Origin: Quadrisphaera sp. RL12-1S
Lineage (GTDB): Bacteria > Actinomycetota > Actinomycetes > Actinomycetales > Quadrisphaeraceae
Direction: 5' to 3'
Assembly (NCBI RefSeq): GCF_014270065.1
Contig: NZ_JACNME010000007.1
Coordinates: 80,300-144,299 of the forward strand
Length of the DNA stretch: 64,000 nucleotides
Below are positions 8,475-16,617 of this stretch, piece after piece. Position 1 is the stretch's first letter, and every line of letters starts with the position of its first letter. The notes under the pieces are model-generated. The model saw only the letters and a list, made by a program, of their open reading frames with translations, was not told the origin of the DNA and did not search any database. The position numbers were made by a program, and so were the translations under genes.

Positions 8475-10227
8475 GCGTCACCGCCACCGACGACGGCGCG
8501 GCCGCGCCGCCGCCCACGGGCGCCGCCGAGACGAGGTCTCCCCCACCGCCGGCCGGCGCGGGGACGCGCGCGGTGAGCGCGGCGACCACCTGACCGGCGC
8601 CGTCGGCGTCCCGCCCTGACGTCTGACCTGACGTCTGCCCGGACGGCTGGGCGGGTGCGACCGGCGTGAGGAGCAGCGCCACGGGGCTGCCCTGGGCGCC
8701 GGCGGTGCGGGCGAGGTCGTCGACGTCGGCGGCCGTGGTGGTGGACGCCGGCAGCTCCACCCGCCGCGCCGCGCTGGCGCGCCCGTCGGCACCGACCACC
8801 GCGACGTCCACCTGCGAGGCGCCGCGCGAGCTCAGCACGAGGCGGACGTCGGGGGTGGTCAGGCTGCCCTGGCGGCCCTGCCGCGCCGCGGGGGGCAGCG
8901 CCACGAGGGTGGGCCCGGACAGCGGCGGGGTGGCCGCGGTCCAGGCGAGGTCACCGGGCTGGGTCCCGTCCCCGGTGGGCGCGGTGTCGGTGCGGACACC
9001 GGCGAGCACGGGCCCGTCCGCCTGCACCGAGAGCGCCACGCCCCCCGAGGGCAGCCCCGGCAGCGGCACGTCGACCACCGACTGCGGTGGCACGGCCGTG
9101 GCGGGAGCGGTCCCCGCGGGGACGCTCGCGCCCGAGGCGCCGACCACGGCGAAGCGCGCGACCACCGGGTCGGTGCCCGGGTTGGCCAGGCGCAGCACGG
9201 CCGGCTGCGAGCCGGTGGCCGCGATGCCGGGGACCACCAGGGAGGTGGCGGGCGCGGCGGCCGGCCCGACCACCTCGGTGCCCCCGGGCACCAGGCCGTG
9301 GAGCACGGACTCGACGAGCCAGGAGGCCACCGGGCCGGCGGAGGAGCGGACCTGCACGGCCAGCGGGGCGCCCGAGGTGCTCGCGGCGCCGCCCGCGGAC
9401 GCGCTGTCGACCACGCTCTCGAGCACCCCCTCGAGCAGCACGGACCGCTGCTCACCGGGTCCCAGCGACAGCCCCTGCAGGGCGCTCGGCTGCTGCGCAC
9501 CGGTCGCCGTCAGCACGGTGACGTCGACGGTGGTGGGGGTCTGCGCCGCGTCGGCGAGCACCAGCCGGGTGGACCGCCCGACCCCGGTGCCGCCGCCCAC
9601 GAGCCAGGTCTGCTCCTGCGGCGCCGCGCAGGCGGGCGTGGACAGGCCGCGCAGGTCCCCGGAGGTGGTGACGGACGTCGCGGCGCCGGCGAGCAGCGGT
9701 GCGCGACCGTCCACGGGGCCCGCCGCCAGCGACGTCGCGGCGCCGGCCGACGCGGCGGAGGGGTCCGCCTCGACGCGCTGCAGGTCGCCCAGGGCCTTCG
9801 CCGTGGACGCGCCCGGGGCCGACGACGAGGCCGACGCAGAGGAGGAGGACGACGCGGAGGACGACGCCGCGCTGGTGGGGGTGGAGGCGTCCGCCGCTGC
9901 GCTGGGGCGCTGCAGCAGCGTCGTGCCGGTCAGCGCGGGAGCGCCGCTGGCCAGCACCAGGCCCGTGGCGCTGCTCGCGGCGCTCGTGGTGCTCGGGGTG
10001 CTGCCGCGGCGGACACCGCCCTCGGCGCCGGTGACGGGCACGGGGGCACCGGGGCACACCAGCTGCGCCCCGGAGGCGGGCACGGGCACCTCCACGGCCG
10101 CGTTCCGCTGACCGCCGCCCGGGGCGGCGCTGGGCGCCGCCACGGCGCCCAGCGCCAGCCCCCCGGCCACCAGCGCCGCGGCACCCAGTCCGCTGAGCGC
10201 GGCGGCGACGCGTCCGGCGCGGCTCAC
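8461..10227 (-). CDS. DUF5719 secreted/membrane-anchored protein
   Basis: A 588-residue protein of a family found beside large GT2 genes in actinobacteria. Residues 8-30 form an N-terminal signal or anchor helix (VAAALSGLGAAALVAGGLAL). A Ser/Ala-rich linker (about 95-150) with runs of SSSS leads into a beta-rich exported domain without catalytic motifs I recognise. The GTG start overlaps the stop of the upstream glycosyltransferase (GTGA), so the two are co-translated. It may assist the glycosyltransferase outside the membrane; this is inference from linkage. Confidence 0.75.
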   Translation of the reverse strand: MSRAGRVAAALSGLGAAALVAGGLALGAVAAPSAAPGGGQRNAAVEVPVPASGAQLVCPGAPVPVTGAEGGVRRGSTPSTTSAASSATGLVLASGAPALTGTTLLQRPSAAADASTPTSAASSSASSSSSASASSSAPGASTAKALGDLQRVEADPSAASAGAATSLAAGPVDGRAPLLAGAATSVTTSGDLRGLSTPACAAPQEQTWLVGGGTGVGRSTRLVLADAAQTPTTVDVTVLTATGAQQPSALQGLSLGPGEQRSVLLEGVLESVVDSASAGGAASTSGAPLAVQVRSSAGPVASWLVESVLHGLVPGGTEVVGPAAAPATSLVVPGIAATGSQPAVLRLANPGTDPVVARFAVVGASGASVPAGTAPATAVPPQSVVDVPLPGLPSGGVALSVQADGPVLAGVRTDTAPTGDGTQPGDLAWTAATPPLSGPTLVALPPAARQGRQGSLTTPDVRLVLSSRGASQVDVAVVGADGRASAARRVELPASTTTAADVDDLARTAGAQGSPVALLLTPVAPAQPSGQTSGQTSGRDADGAGQVVAALTARVPAPAGGGGDLVSAAPVGGGAAAPSSVAVTLSGP

Positions 10228-13200
10228 CGCCGGCTCCGTCCGCGGACGGGCACCGGCACGGCCACCATGGCGGTGAGCAGCAGCACCACGCCCTGCAGCC
10301 AGTCCCAGACGAGGGTGGCCGGTGCTGCGCGGGTGATGACGAGGTGGCCACCGGTGGGGGGCACCTCCACGCCGAGCGCCCAGCCGTCCACCGTCACGAC
10401 GGGGAGGCGGCGCCCGTCCAGGTGGGCGGTCCAGCCGCTGTCGGAGCGCTCGGCGACGACGGCGGTGCGGTCGTCCGCACCGTCCCCGTCCGAGGAGCCG
10501 GAGGGGGGCACCTGCGCGTCGACGTCCAGCCCGTCGGAGGCCAGGGCCGCCAGCACCGTGCCGTCGGAGGCCAGGAGTCGCGCGCGGGCCGGGCGGTCCG
10601 CGGCGGTGTCGCCGCCCCCGCTGGCCGGCAGCACGCGGTAGAGGACCCCCGCGCCGGTGCTGCCGGCGCGCGAGAGCCCGGCCACCGCGTCGAGCCGGGC
10701 GGTGGCCCGCTCGGGCACCGCCGGCGCGGCGTCGCCCTGCGCCGGCGCAACGGCGCCCTGCGCCTGCCCCTGCGCCTGCGTCCCGGAGGCGGAGGGTTCG
10801 AGGAGCACGTAGCCGACGCCGAGGTCGGCCAGAGCGGGGCGGGGGTCGGCCGAGCCGGCCACCAGCAGGGCCGTCGCGGAGCGCAGCGCCCCGTCAGCGG
10901 CGGCACCGGTCGCGGTGGCGCTCGCCCCGGCCACGGGACTGCCCGCGGCGGCGAGCCCGGAGACCACCGAGGTGCTCGCCAGCGTCAGCGGACCGCGGCG
11001 CAGGAGGGCGCGGACGCCGCCGTCGTCGTCGACCCGCAGGTGCAGGGTGCTCACGGCGTCCGGTGAGCGCGCGGCGTCGAGGGCCACGGCGGGCACCTGG
11101 TCGGTGGGGCGGCCGGCGACTAGCCCGGGGTGGCCCGACTGCTGCAGCGCCCAGGCGCCGAGCAGACCCGTCGGACCGACCAGCGCGACCGCGGCGACGA
11201 GCGCGGCCCACCGGGCACCGCGCCCCGGCCGCGGGGCGGTGCTGTCGACCTCGTCGCCGAGACCGGCGTCCTCGGTGCCCAGGGCGCCTTCGGTGGGGTC
11301 CTCGACGGCGTCGTCGTCCAGGTCCTGTCCCGCAGGCGGCGTCCGCAGCACGCGGGGGGCGCGAGCGAGGGCGGCGGTCCCCAGGCCCAGCAGCACCAGG
11401 CTCGTGGCGGGCCCGGCCCAGCCCCCGGCGGACGCGGCCGTCACCGCGGCGACGAGCCCGGCGCCAGCGGCCCACCACCCGGTGCGCGCCGCCCGGGCCC
11501 GGGGTCCGCGGGCAGCAGCGCCGAGCAGGGCCAGCACCACCAGCACCGCCCCGGGCAGCGCGGCCAGCGCGGTGACCAGCGCGGTGGCCAGGGGCGCACC
11601 GCCTGTGAGGGCGGCCAGGGCGGACCCGGCCGCCGGGTCGCCCAGGACGGCGCCCGGGTCGGCGAGCAGCAGCTGCACCGGGGGCACCGCCGGAGCGGCC
11701 AGCGGCAGCCCCGGCCCGAGGAGCAGCGCGCGCGGGTCGGCGAGGGCGGGGGCGAGCAGCGGCCCCGTGACGGCCAGCGGGGCGAGCACCGCCCAGAGCA
11801 CCGCTCCCGGCCAGCGCCGCGCCGTGACGGCCACCACCGCCACCACCAGCAGCAGCGGCAGCAGGAGCAGCGGCGCCCCGGCCACGGCCAGCGCCCCCGC
11901 CAGTCCCGCGAGGGCACCGGCGGCCATGGCCGGGCGGCGGGCGGGCGCGGTGGCGGCGCGCGCCAGGCCCAGGGCCGCCCAGGGCAGCGCGAGGTGGGCG
12001 AGCAGCGCCCCCGCGCGCCCGGTGCCCGAGGCGGCCAGCAGCGGTGCGGCACCGGCCCAGGTCAGGGCGGCGGTGGCCCGCAGCAGGCGGGAGCGGGTGG
12101 CAGCGCCGGCGGCGCACCAGCCGCCGAGGCCGGCCAGCGGCAGGGCGAGGAGCAGCAGGGCCACCACGGCCAGGTGGGGGGAGCCGCCTGCGAGCAGGCC
12201 CAGCAGCGCCAGCGCGGACAGCCAGGGGTCGGCGGGGGCGGCCACCCCCAGGCCCGTCGGCTGCCAGTCGGAGCGGGCGGCGGACCACAGGTCGCCCAGC
12301 CCCGGGGCGGCGGCGAGGGCGCCGCCGGTCACCTGCGCGCCGGGTGCCAGAGCGCCCAGCAGCGGGTGCAGCGCCACCGCGCCCACCACGAGGAGCGCCG
12401 CGAGCAGCGGAAGCAGCACACCGAGACCGCGGCGCGGGGCGAGGGCGTCGGCGTCGGTCGCGGCGCCGGCTCCGGCGGGCTCCGCTCCCAGCGGATCGGT
12501 CCGGGACCCCTGCGCGTCAGCGGCCTCGCGCGGCGCGGGCACCTCCGGGAGGCGGACCACCGGCACACCGGACGGCGGGGTGGTGGCAGCGGCGAGGGCA
12601 CGGGCCGCCACCACCGGCAGCACCCCGGTGGCAGGGGCGATGCCGGTGCGCGCCCACCGGTCGCGGTGCCAGCGCACCACCTCCCGGCGCGGGACGAGCA
12701 GCGGTTTCAGGGAGCTGCGCGGGCGCACCGCGGTGCGGGCGGCGGCGCGGCGGGCGGTGAGCACCCGGTCGGGGCGGGCCAGGGCGGCGAGGACGGCGGT
12801 GAGCTCCCCGCCGGCGCTGTCGGGCTGCTTGGCCGCCACGCGCACGAGGAGGCGGGCGAGACCGCCGAGCAGCACGGCCAGGGCCACCAGCGGCAGAGCG
12901 GCGGGTGCTGCCGCCACGAGGCGGGCGTGCGCCTCGTGGCGGCGCTCGGTCCAGCGGACGGCGCGGGCGGCGCGGGTGTCGCGCATCCCCGACCGCGTCG
13001 CGTCGACGTGGCGCACCACGGCGCTGGGGACGACGACGACGCGCGAGCCGGCGAGCCGGGCGCGGCGGCACAGGTCGAGGTCCTCGCCGAGCACGGGCAG
13101 GGCGGGGTCGCCGCCGAGGCGCTCCAGCAGGTCCCGGCGCACGAGCATGCCGGCGGTGGAGACCGCGAGGACGTCGTCGCGGTGGTCGCGCTGGCCCTGG

Positions 13201-13862
13201 TCGCGGTCGCCGTGCTCCACGCCGGTCAGGCGCCGCCCCAGGGCGGAGGTGCTGAAGCCGACCTGGTGGAGCAGGCCCTCGTCGTGCCAGTCGACCACCT
13301 TGCAGCCGGCGACCCCCACCGAGGGCGCCACCTCCACCGCGGCGAGCAGCTGCTCGAGCGCGTCGGGGGCGGGGGCGCAGTCGTCGTGGAGGAGCCACAC
13401 CCAGCGCAGCGGCGCGGGCACCGAGGTGTGCTGGCGCGCAAGGGGCGGGGAGGCCGGGCCGGCGGTGAGCGCGGTGGCGTCGGTGGCGGCCAGCGCCGCG
13501 CGCGCGGCGTCCAGCAGGCCGGCGCGGCGCCGCAGGGGCAGCACGCCGACAGCAGGGGCACCGCCGAGGACCCGCGAGCGGCGGGCGTGCGCCGCCAGCA
13601 GGGCGGCGCTGCCGTCCGCGGAGGCGGCGTCGAGCAGCACCACGCGGTCCGGGGTGCGCGTCTGGGCGTCCAGGGCGTCCAGCGCGGTGGGCAGCCAGCG
13701 CTCGCCGTCGCAGGCGAGCACCACCGCGTCGACGTGCGCGACCAGGGCGTCCGCACCGCGCTCGCGGCCCGGGAGCCGCAGGCTCCCGGTGCGTCCGGGG
13801 TGCCCGGGGCGCTCGGGGTGCTCCCCGGCGCCCGGCTCACCGCTGGCGGTGGCGCCGCGCAC
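10224..13862 (-). CDS. Giant GT2 glycosyltransferase with membrane domain
   Basis: About 1212 residues. The first 330 form a GT-A (family 2) glycosyltransferase: VDAVVLACDGERWLPTALDAL, the metal-binding WVWLLHDDCAP, and GEDLDLCRRARLAG in the acceptor region. The remainder has a long series of hydrophobic helices and a final exported segment near the C-terminus followed by a last helix. The frame stays open upstream through whiB, so the start is uncertain; I chose the GTG at 13862, just after the whiB stop and before the GT domain. The gene is co-directional with whiB and overlaps the DUF5719 gene by 4 bp. Likely role: adding sugars to an envelope polymer. Donor and acceptor are unknown. Confidence 0.8.
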   Translation of the reverse strand: MRGATASGEPGAGEHPERPGHPGRTGSLRLPGRERGADALVAHVDAVVLACDGERWLPTALDALDAQTRTPDRVVLLDAASADGSAALLAAHARRSRVLGGAPAVGVLPLRRRAGLLDAARAALAATDATALTAGPASPPLARQHTSVPAPLRWVWLLHDDCAPAPDALEQLLAAVEVAPSVGVAGCKVVDWHDEGLLHQVGFSTSALGRRLTGVEHGDRDQGQRDHRDDVLAVSTAGMLVRRDLLERLGGDPALPVLGEDLDLCRRARLAGSRVVVVPSAVVRHVDATRSGMRDTRAARAVRWTERRHEAHARLVAAAPAALPLVALAVLLGGLARLLVRVAAKQPDSAGGELTAVLAALARPDRVLTARRAAARTAVRPRSSLKPLLVPRREVVRWHRDRWARTGIAPATGVLPVVAARALAAATTPPSGVPVVRLPEVPAPREAADAQGSRTDPLGAEPAGAGAATDADALAPRRGLGVLLPLLAALLVVGAVALHPLLGALAPGAQVTGGALAAAPGLGDLWSAARSDWQPTGLGVAAPADPWLSALALLGLLAGGSPHLAVVALLLLALPLAGLGGWCAAGAATRSRLLRATAALTWAGAAPLLAASGTGRAGALLAHLALPWAALGLARAATAPARRPAMAAGALAGLAGALAVAGAPLLLLPLLLVVAVVAVTARRWPGAVLWAVLAPLAVTGPLLAPALADPRALLLGPGLPLAAPAVPPVQLLLADPGAVLGDPAAGSALAALTGGAPLATALVTALAALPGAVLVVLALLGAAARGPRARAARTGWWAAGAGLVAAVTAASAGGWAGPATSLVLLGLGTAALARAPRVLRTPPAGQDLDDDAVEDPTEGALGTEDAGLGDEVDSTAPRPGRGARWAALVAAVALVGPTGLLGAWALQQSGHPGLVAGRPTDQVPAVALDAARSPDAVSTLHLRVDDDGGVRALLRRGPLTLASTSVVSGLAAAGSPVAGASATATGAAADGALRSATALLVAGSADPRPALADLGVGYVLLEPSASGTQAQGQAQGAVAPAQGDAAPAVPERATARLDAVAGLSRAGSTGAGVLYRVLPASGGGDTAADRPARARLLASDGTVLAALASDGLDVDAQVPPSGSSDGDGADDRTAVVAERSDSGWTAHLDGRRLPVVTVDGWALGVEVPPTGGHLVITRAAPATLVWDWLQGVVLLLTAMVAVPVPVRGRSRR

Positions 13863-13924
13863 CGCCGCACCCCGGCGGGCGTGCCGGGGCTGCGGCGACA
13901 GTGGCGCCGAGGAGGGGCTGGGGC

Positions 13925-14440
13925 TCAGACCGCGCGGCGCTTGACGCGGCGCCGCTCGCGCTCGGAGAGCCCGCCCCAGATGCCGAAGCGCTCGTCGTTG
14001 GCCAGCGCGTACTCCAGGCACGGCACGCGCACCTCGCAGCTCATGCAGACGCGCTTGGCCTCGCGGGTCGAGCCGCCCTTCTCGGGGAAGAAGCTCTCGG
14101 GGTCGGTCTGCGCGCACAGGGCGCGCTCCTGCCAGTCGACGGCGTCGTCGGCGTCGCCCTCGCCGAGGAGCAGCTCCAGCGCCGGGTCGCCGTCGAGGGG
14201 CTCGGCGTCCTCGTCGTCGTCGTCCTCGACGTCGGCCAGGTCGTCGGCCAGGTCGTCCAGCTCGGCCTCGAGCTCCGGGGAGAGCTCCTCCAGCGAGGGG
14301 CCGGTGAGCGCCTCGAACGAGCTGCGCGGGGCGATGACGCCGGCGCTCGGGGCGGCGATGACGGGCATCTGTCCCGTCTCGGTGGGGAGGGCCGTCCGCG
14401 GTCGCGGCAGGCCGAGGGAGACGGTGGTGCTCTCGCTCAT
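13925..14440 (-). CDS. whiB: WhiB-family iron-sulfur regulator (WhiB/WhmD type)
   Basis: A 171-residue transcription factor. The C-terminal WhiB domain holds the four [4Fe-4S] cysteines C109, C132, C135, C141 (CMSCEVRVPC), the GIWGG turn (153-157) and a basic end, RERRRVKRRAV, that contacts DNA. The sequence and neighbours (manB, cofD/cofE) match Streptomyces WhiB and mycobacterial WhmD, which control septation and differentiation, probably by partnering a sigma factor. The first 100 residues are an unusual acidic extension with a run of Asp/Glu near 71-80. AAGGAG precedes the ATG. It has a long upstream region with palindromes, described separately. Confidence 0.93.
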   Translation of the reverse strand: MSESTTVSLGLPRPRTALPTETGQMPVIAAPSAGVIAPRSSFEALTGPSLEELSPELEAELDDLADDLADVEDDDDEDAEPLDGDPALELLLGEGDADDAVDWQERALCAQTDPESFFPEKGGSTREAKRVCMSCEVRVPCLEYALANDERFGIWGGLSERERRRVKRRAV

Positions 14441-14509
14441 CTCGACTCCTTGGATCAGTCTCAGCGAGCCCCGCGGAGGAGCTCCCGCCCTGCGAGGCGG
14501 TGACTGAAT

Positions 14510-14515
14510 TACATA
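14510..14515 (-). promoter_or_regulatory. Candidate whiB -10 box TATGTA
   Basis: Minus-strand TATGTA in one of the few AT-rich patches here. It would give a 5' leader of roughly 60 nt before the AAGGAG and ATG of whiB. No clear -35 is seen, as expected for an activated or alternative-sigma promoter. Confidence 0.4.
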
Positions 14516-14866
14516 CGTGCGACTACGCGGCGTGCAGGCGAAACGCAGGAAGCGGCGGCACGTGTTTGGTCCGCTGGGCGTGTCGCGCCCTGCGCGCCGC
14601 GGGGCAGAACGGACACCGCCGGACACTCCGGGCCCACCTGGGCGCGGGGACGGAACGGGCGGATCGGACGGGCGACGACGACGGGGGACGGGGACGCGCC
14701 ACTGACCTGGGACTATGCCCCACGAGTCACATCTGTACCACCGATCACATGCGCCACGGTGACGGCTCGGCCGCAGCCTCGCAGGCACCACCGACAGCCC
14801 GTCACGCAGCGCGACCACCGACAGGGGGCCGGCGGGCCGGCGCGCCGGTGGCGGAGCCTCGGCACC

Positions 14867-14971
14867 TGACCTCGGTCACTCCTGGGACTGACCGAGGTCA
14901 CCTGCGGCGAGCGCTCCAGGGCGAACGCCACCGCACCTGACCACGGTCACCCCCGGGACTGACCACGGTCA
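14867..14971. repeat. Four TGACCnnGGTCA palindromes in two duplicated pairs
   Basis: Copies at 14867-14878 (centre TC), 14889-14900 (GA), 14938-14949 (AC) and 14960-14971 (AC). Within each pair the starts are 22 bp apart, about two helical turns. The pairs are part of a ~48-bp direct repeat 71 bp apart, sharing GGGACTGACC and CACCTGCGGCG. The even spacing looks like an operator array, though a structural repeat is possible. Confidence 0.75.
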
Positions 14972-15052
14972 CCTGCGGCGGCGGGCCAGCCGGTGCAGCG
15001 GTGGGCCAGCCGGGCCAGCCGGGCCTGGGGGCGCGCGGGGACGCCTCGGCGG

Positions 15053-16168
15053 TCAGGCGCGCTCGCGCGCCCGCAGCTCGACGGCCACGGAAGCGTCCAC
15101 GACCTCCTCGCCGTCCACCGTCCGCACGGCGCCAGGCACCACGTCGGCCTCGAGCCGCTCGGCCCACAGCGCGGCGCGCAGCCGCTCCACGGCCGCGCCC
15201 ACGTCGTACGCCGGCCCGCTGACGGCGAGCACGTCCCCGTCGGCCGAGACGGCCGCGCCGCCGAGGCCGCGTCCCGCGGCCGCCACGTCCACGGCGCGCG
15301 CCACCCGCTCGCGGACCGGGCCGCCCGGGGCGATGGGCGGCGGCGCCACCTCCCGCTCGCCCAGCCCGAGCGCCGCGCGGACCGCCTCGACGTGGCCGAA
15401 GGCGAACCAGTCGCCGGGTCCGGTGCGCACCAGGCGGGCGGCGCCGGTGCCGTCGTCGTCGCCCACGTGCGCGTCCAGGCCGCGCACCAGGGCCACGGGC
15501 GTGCCGGCGGCCTTGCCCTTGACGAGGTCCGCGAGCGCGGCGACCTCGTCGGCCACGCCGCGCACGGTGACCTCCATGACGCGGCCGGACCTGTCGAGGC
15601 GTCCGCGGGCGTCGTCGAGGACCTCCAGGCCCGCGGCGCCGAGTGCGAAGTCGGTGACGCCGTCGCGCCAGGGCCGCCCGCTGGTGTCGCTGACCACCAC
15701 GGCCGGGGCTCCGCCGCCCAGGGCGGGCTCGAGCAGCGCCCGCAGGCGGGTCCGCAGGGCTCGCGCGGAGGCGTCGGGGTCGGCGGGGAGCAGCAGCACG
15801 GTGCCCTCGGCGACGTCGGAGGCGTCGATGCCCGCGGCGGCCATCACCGGCCCGGACCGGGAGTGCACCACCCGCGTGGTGCGCCCGTCCGGCAGGCCCC
15901 GCTCCGCCACGAGCCGCACCGACTGCTCGTCGAGGGCCTGCTCGCGCACCGCCGCCGGGACGGCCCGGCCCTCCGCCTTGGCCACCACCTTGCTGGCGAC
16001 GACGACGACGTCCCCGGCCCCCAGCGCGATCCCCGCCGCGGCGCAGGCGCGGGCGAGCAGGCCGGCGAGGTCGTCACCCGGGCCGATCTCGGGCAGGCCC
16101 GGCACCGAGAGGGCCACCACCTCGGCGGGCGGCAGCGGGGCGGTGGTGGCCGCAGGGGTGGTGCTCAT
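15053..16168 (-). CDS. cofE: Coenzyme F420-0:L-glutamate ligase
   Basis: Adds glutamate to F420-0 using GTP, a late step in F420 synthesis. The 371-residue protein starts at ATG 16168, overlapping the upstream stop by 4 bp. CofE features include LPEIGPGDDLAGLL, GDVVVVASKVVAKAEGR, VVVSDTSGRPWRDGVTDFALG and a C-terminal VRGLDAHVGDDDGTGAARLVR. The remaining ~110 residues are too short for the nitroreductase domain of full mycobacterial FbiB (about 450 aa) and show no FMN motif, so this is CofE plus a different tail. It closes the minus-strand unit with cofD. Confidence 0.9.
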   Translation of the reverse strand: MSTTPAATTAPLPPAEVVALSVPGLPEIGPGDDLAGLLARACAAAGIALGAGDVVVVASKVVAKAEGRAVPAAVREQALDEQSVRLVAERGLPDGRTTRVVHSRSGPVMAAAGIDASDVAEGTVLLLPADPDASARALRTRLRALLEPALGGGAPAVVVSDTSGRPWRDGVTDFALGAAGLEVLDDARGRLDRSGRVMEVTVRGVADEVAALADLVKGKAAGTPVALVRGLDAHVGDDDGTGAARLVRTGPGDWFAFGHVEAVRAALGLGEREVAPPPIAPGGPVRERVARAVDVAAAGRGLGGAAVSADGDVLAVSGPAYDVGAAVERLRAALWAERLEADVVPGAVRTVDGEEVVDASVAVELRARERA

Positions 16169-16542
16169 GCGTAACCTCCGTCGCGCAGGCCGGCGGCGGC
16201 CTCGAAGCGGTTGCGGGTGGGGTCGCCTCCGGCGCGCAGCTCGGACAGGCCGTACAGCAGCGGCAGGAGCAGCCCCCAGCGCCGCCACTGCAGCACGTGG
16301 ACGGCCTCGTGGCGGAGCCGGTCGTCGGCGCACGTGCGCGGGTCGGAGCCGGTGACGTAGGTGGTGCCGTACGTGGTGCCGCCGCGGGCGTAGGTGCGCC
16401 CCCGGGCACCGGAGCACACCCGCACCCGCACCCGCTCACCGTCGCGGGCGCCGGGCACGCCCGGCACCTCGACCACGCGGCAGGTGGCGCCGTCGACCCG
16501 GGCGAGCGCTGCGGCGAGCAGCCCCACGCCCTCGGCCACCAC
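16165..16542 (-). CDS. Small HExxH (zincin-like) protein between cofD and cofE
   Basis: About 125 residues, not assigned to a named family. The second half has RHEAVHVLQWRRWG, an HExxH zinc motif, followed about 30 residues later by NRFEAAAGLRDGGY, whose Glu fits the third ligand of a gluzincin. The first half is basic and Thr/Gly-rich with two cysteines. I chose the GTG at 16542 because GAGGGGG lies seven bases upstream; GTG 16560 is an alternative. It overlaps cofE by 4 bp and follows cofD, so it is expressed with the F420 genes. It may be a small membrane-associated minigluzincin; two hydrophobic residues runs (LLLPLLYGL) support peripheral membrane contact. Function unknown. Confidence 0.68.
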   Translation of the reverse strand: MVAEGVGLLAAALARVDGATCRVVEVPGVPGARDGERVRVRVCSGARGRTYARGGTTYGTTYVTGSDPRTCADDRLRHEAVHVLQWRRWGLLLPLLYGLSELRAGGDPTRNRFEAAAGLRDGGYA

Positions 16543-16561
16543 GCGGCCACCCCCTCTCACC

Positions 16562-16617
16562 ACCGTGATCATGGACGTCCGGAGCACCCTCCCGTTCCTG
16601 TCGCCCATGATCACGGT
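16562..16617. repeat. Inverted pair of CCGTGATCATGG elements
   Basis: Arms 16562-16577 and 16602-16617 match 15 of 16 as an inverted repeat and could form a hairpin. The cofD stop codon (16611-16613) lies inside the right arm. The same core recurs at 28934 and 58423-58468. Confidence 0.8.

Larger units (their letters stand above)
14441..15052. other. 612-bp gene-free region upstream of whiB
   Basis: No reading frame here looks coding. It holds the whiB promoter (TATGTA near 14510, minus strand), a GC-rich central part without a clear feature, and two duplicated palindrome pairs at 14867-14971 close to the 3' end of cofE. The length is exceptional for this gene-dense window and suggests complex control of whiB. 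Confidence 0.6.

Noticed and set aside
13863-14117. N-terminal extension of the giant glycosyltransferase into whiB
   Set aside because: The frame is open there, but it is antisense-free overlap with the well-supported whiB frame and encodes Arg/Pro/Gly-rich sequence with no family similarity.
14500-14940. Possible small gene upstream of whiB
   Set aside because: The frame has no ribosome-binding site, poor codon pattern, and runs through the palindromes.
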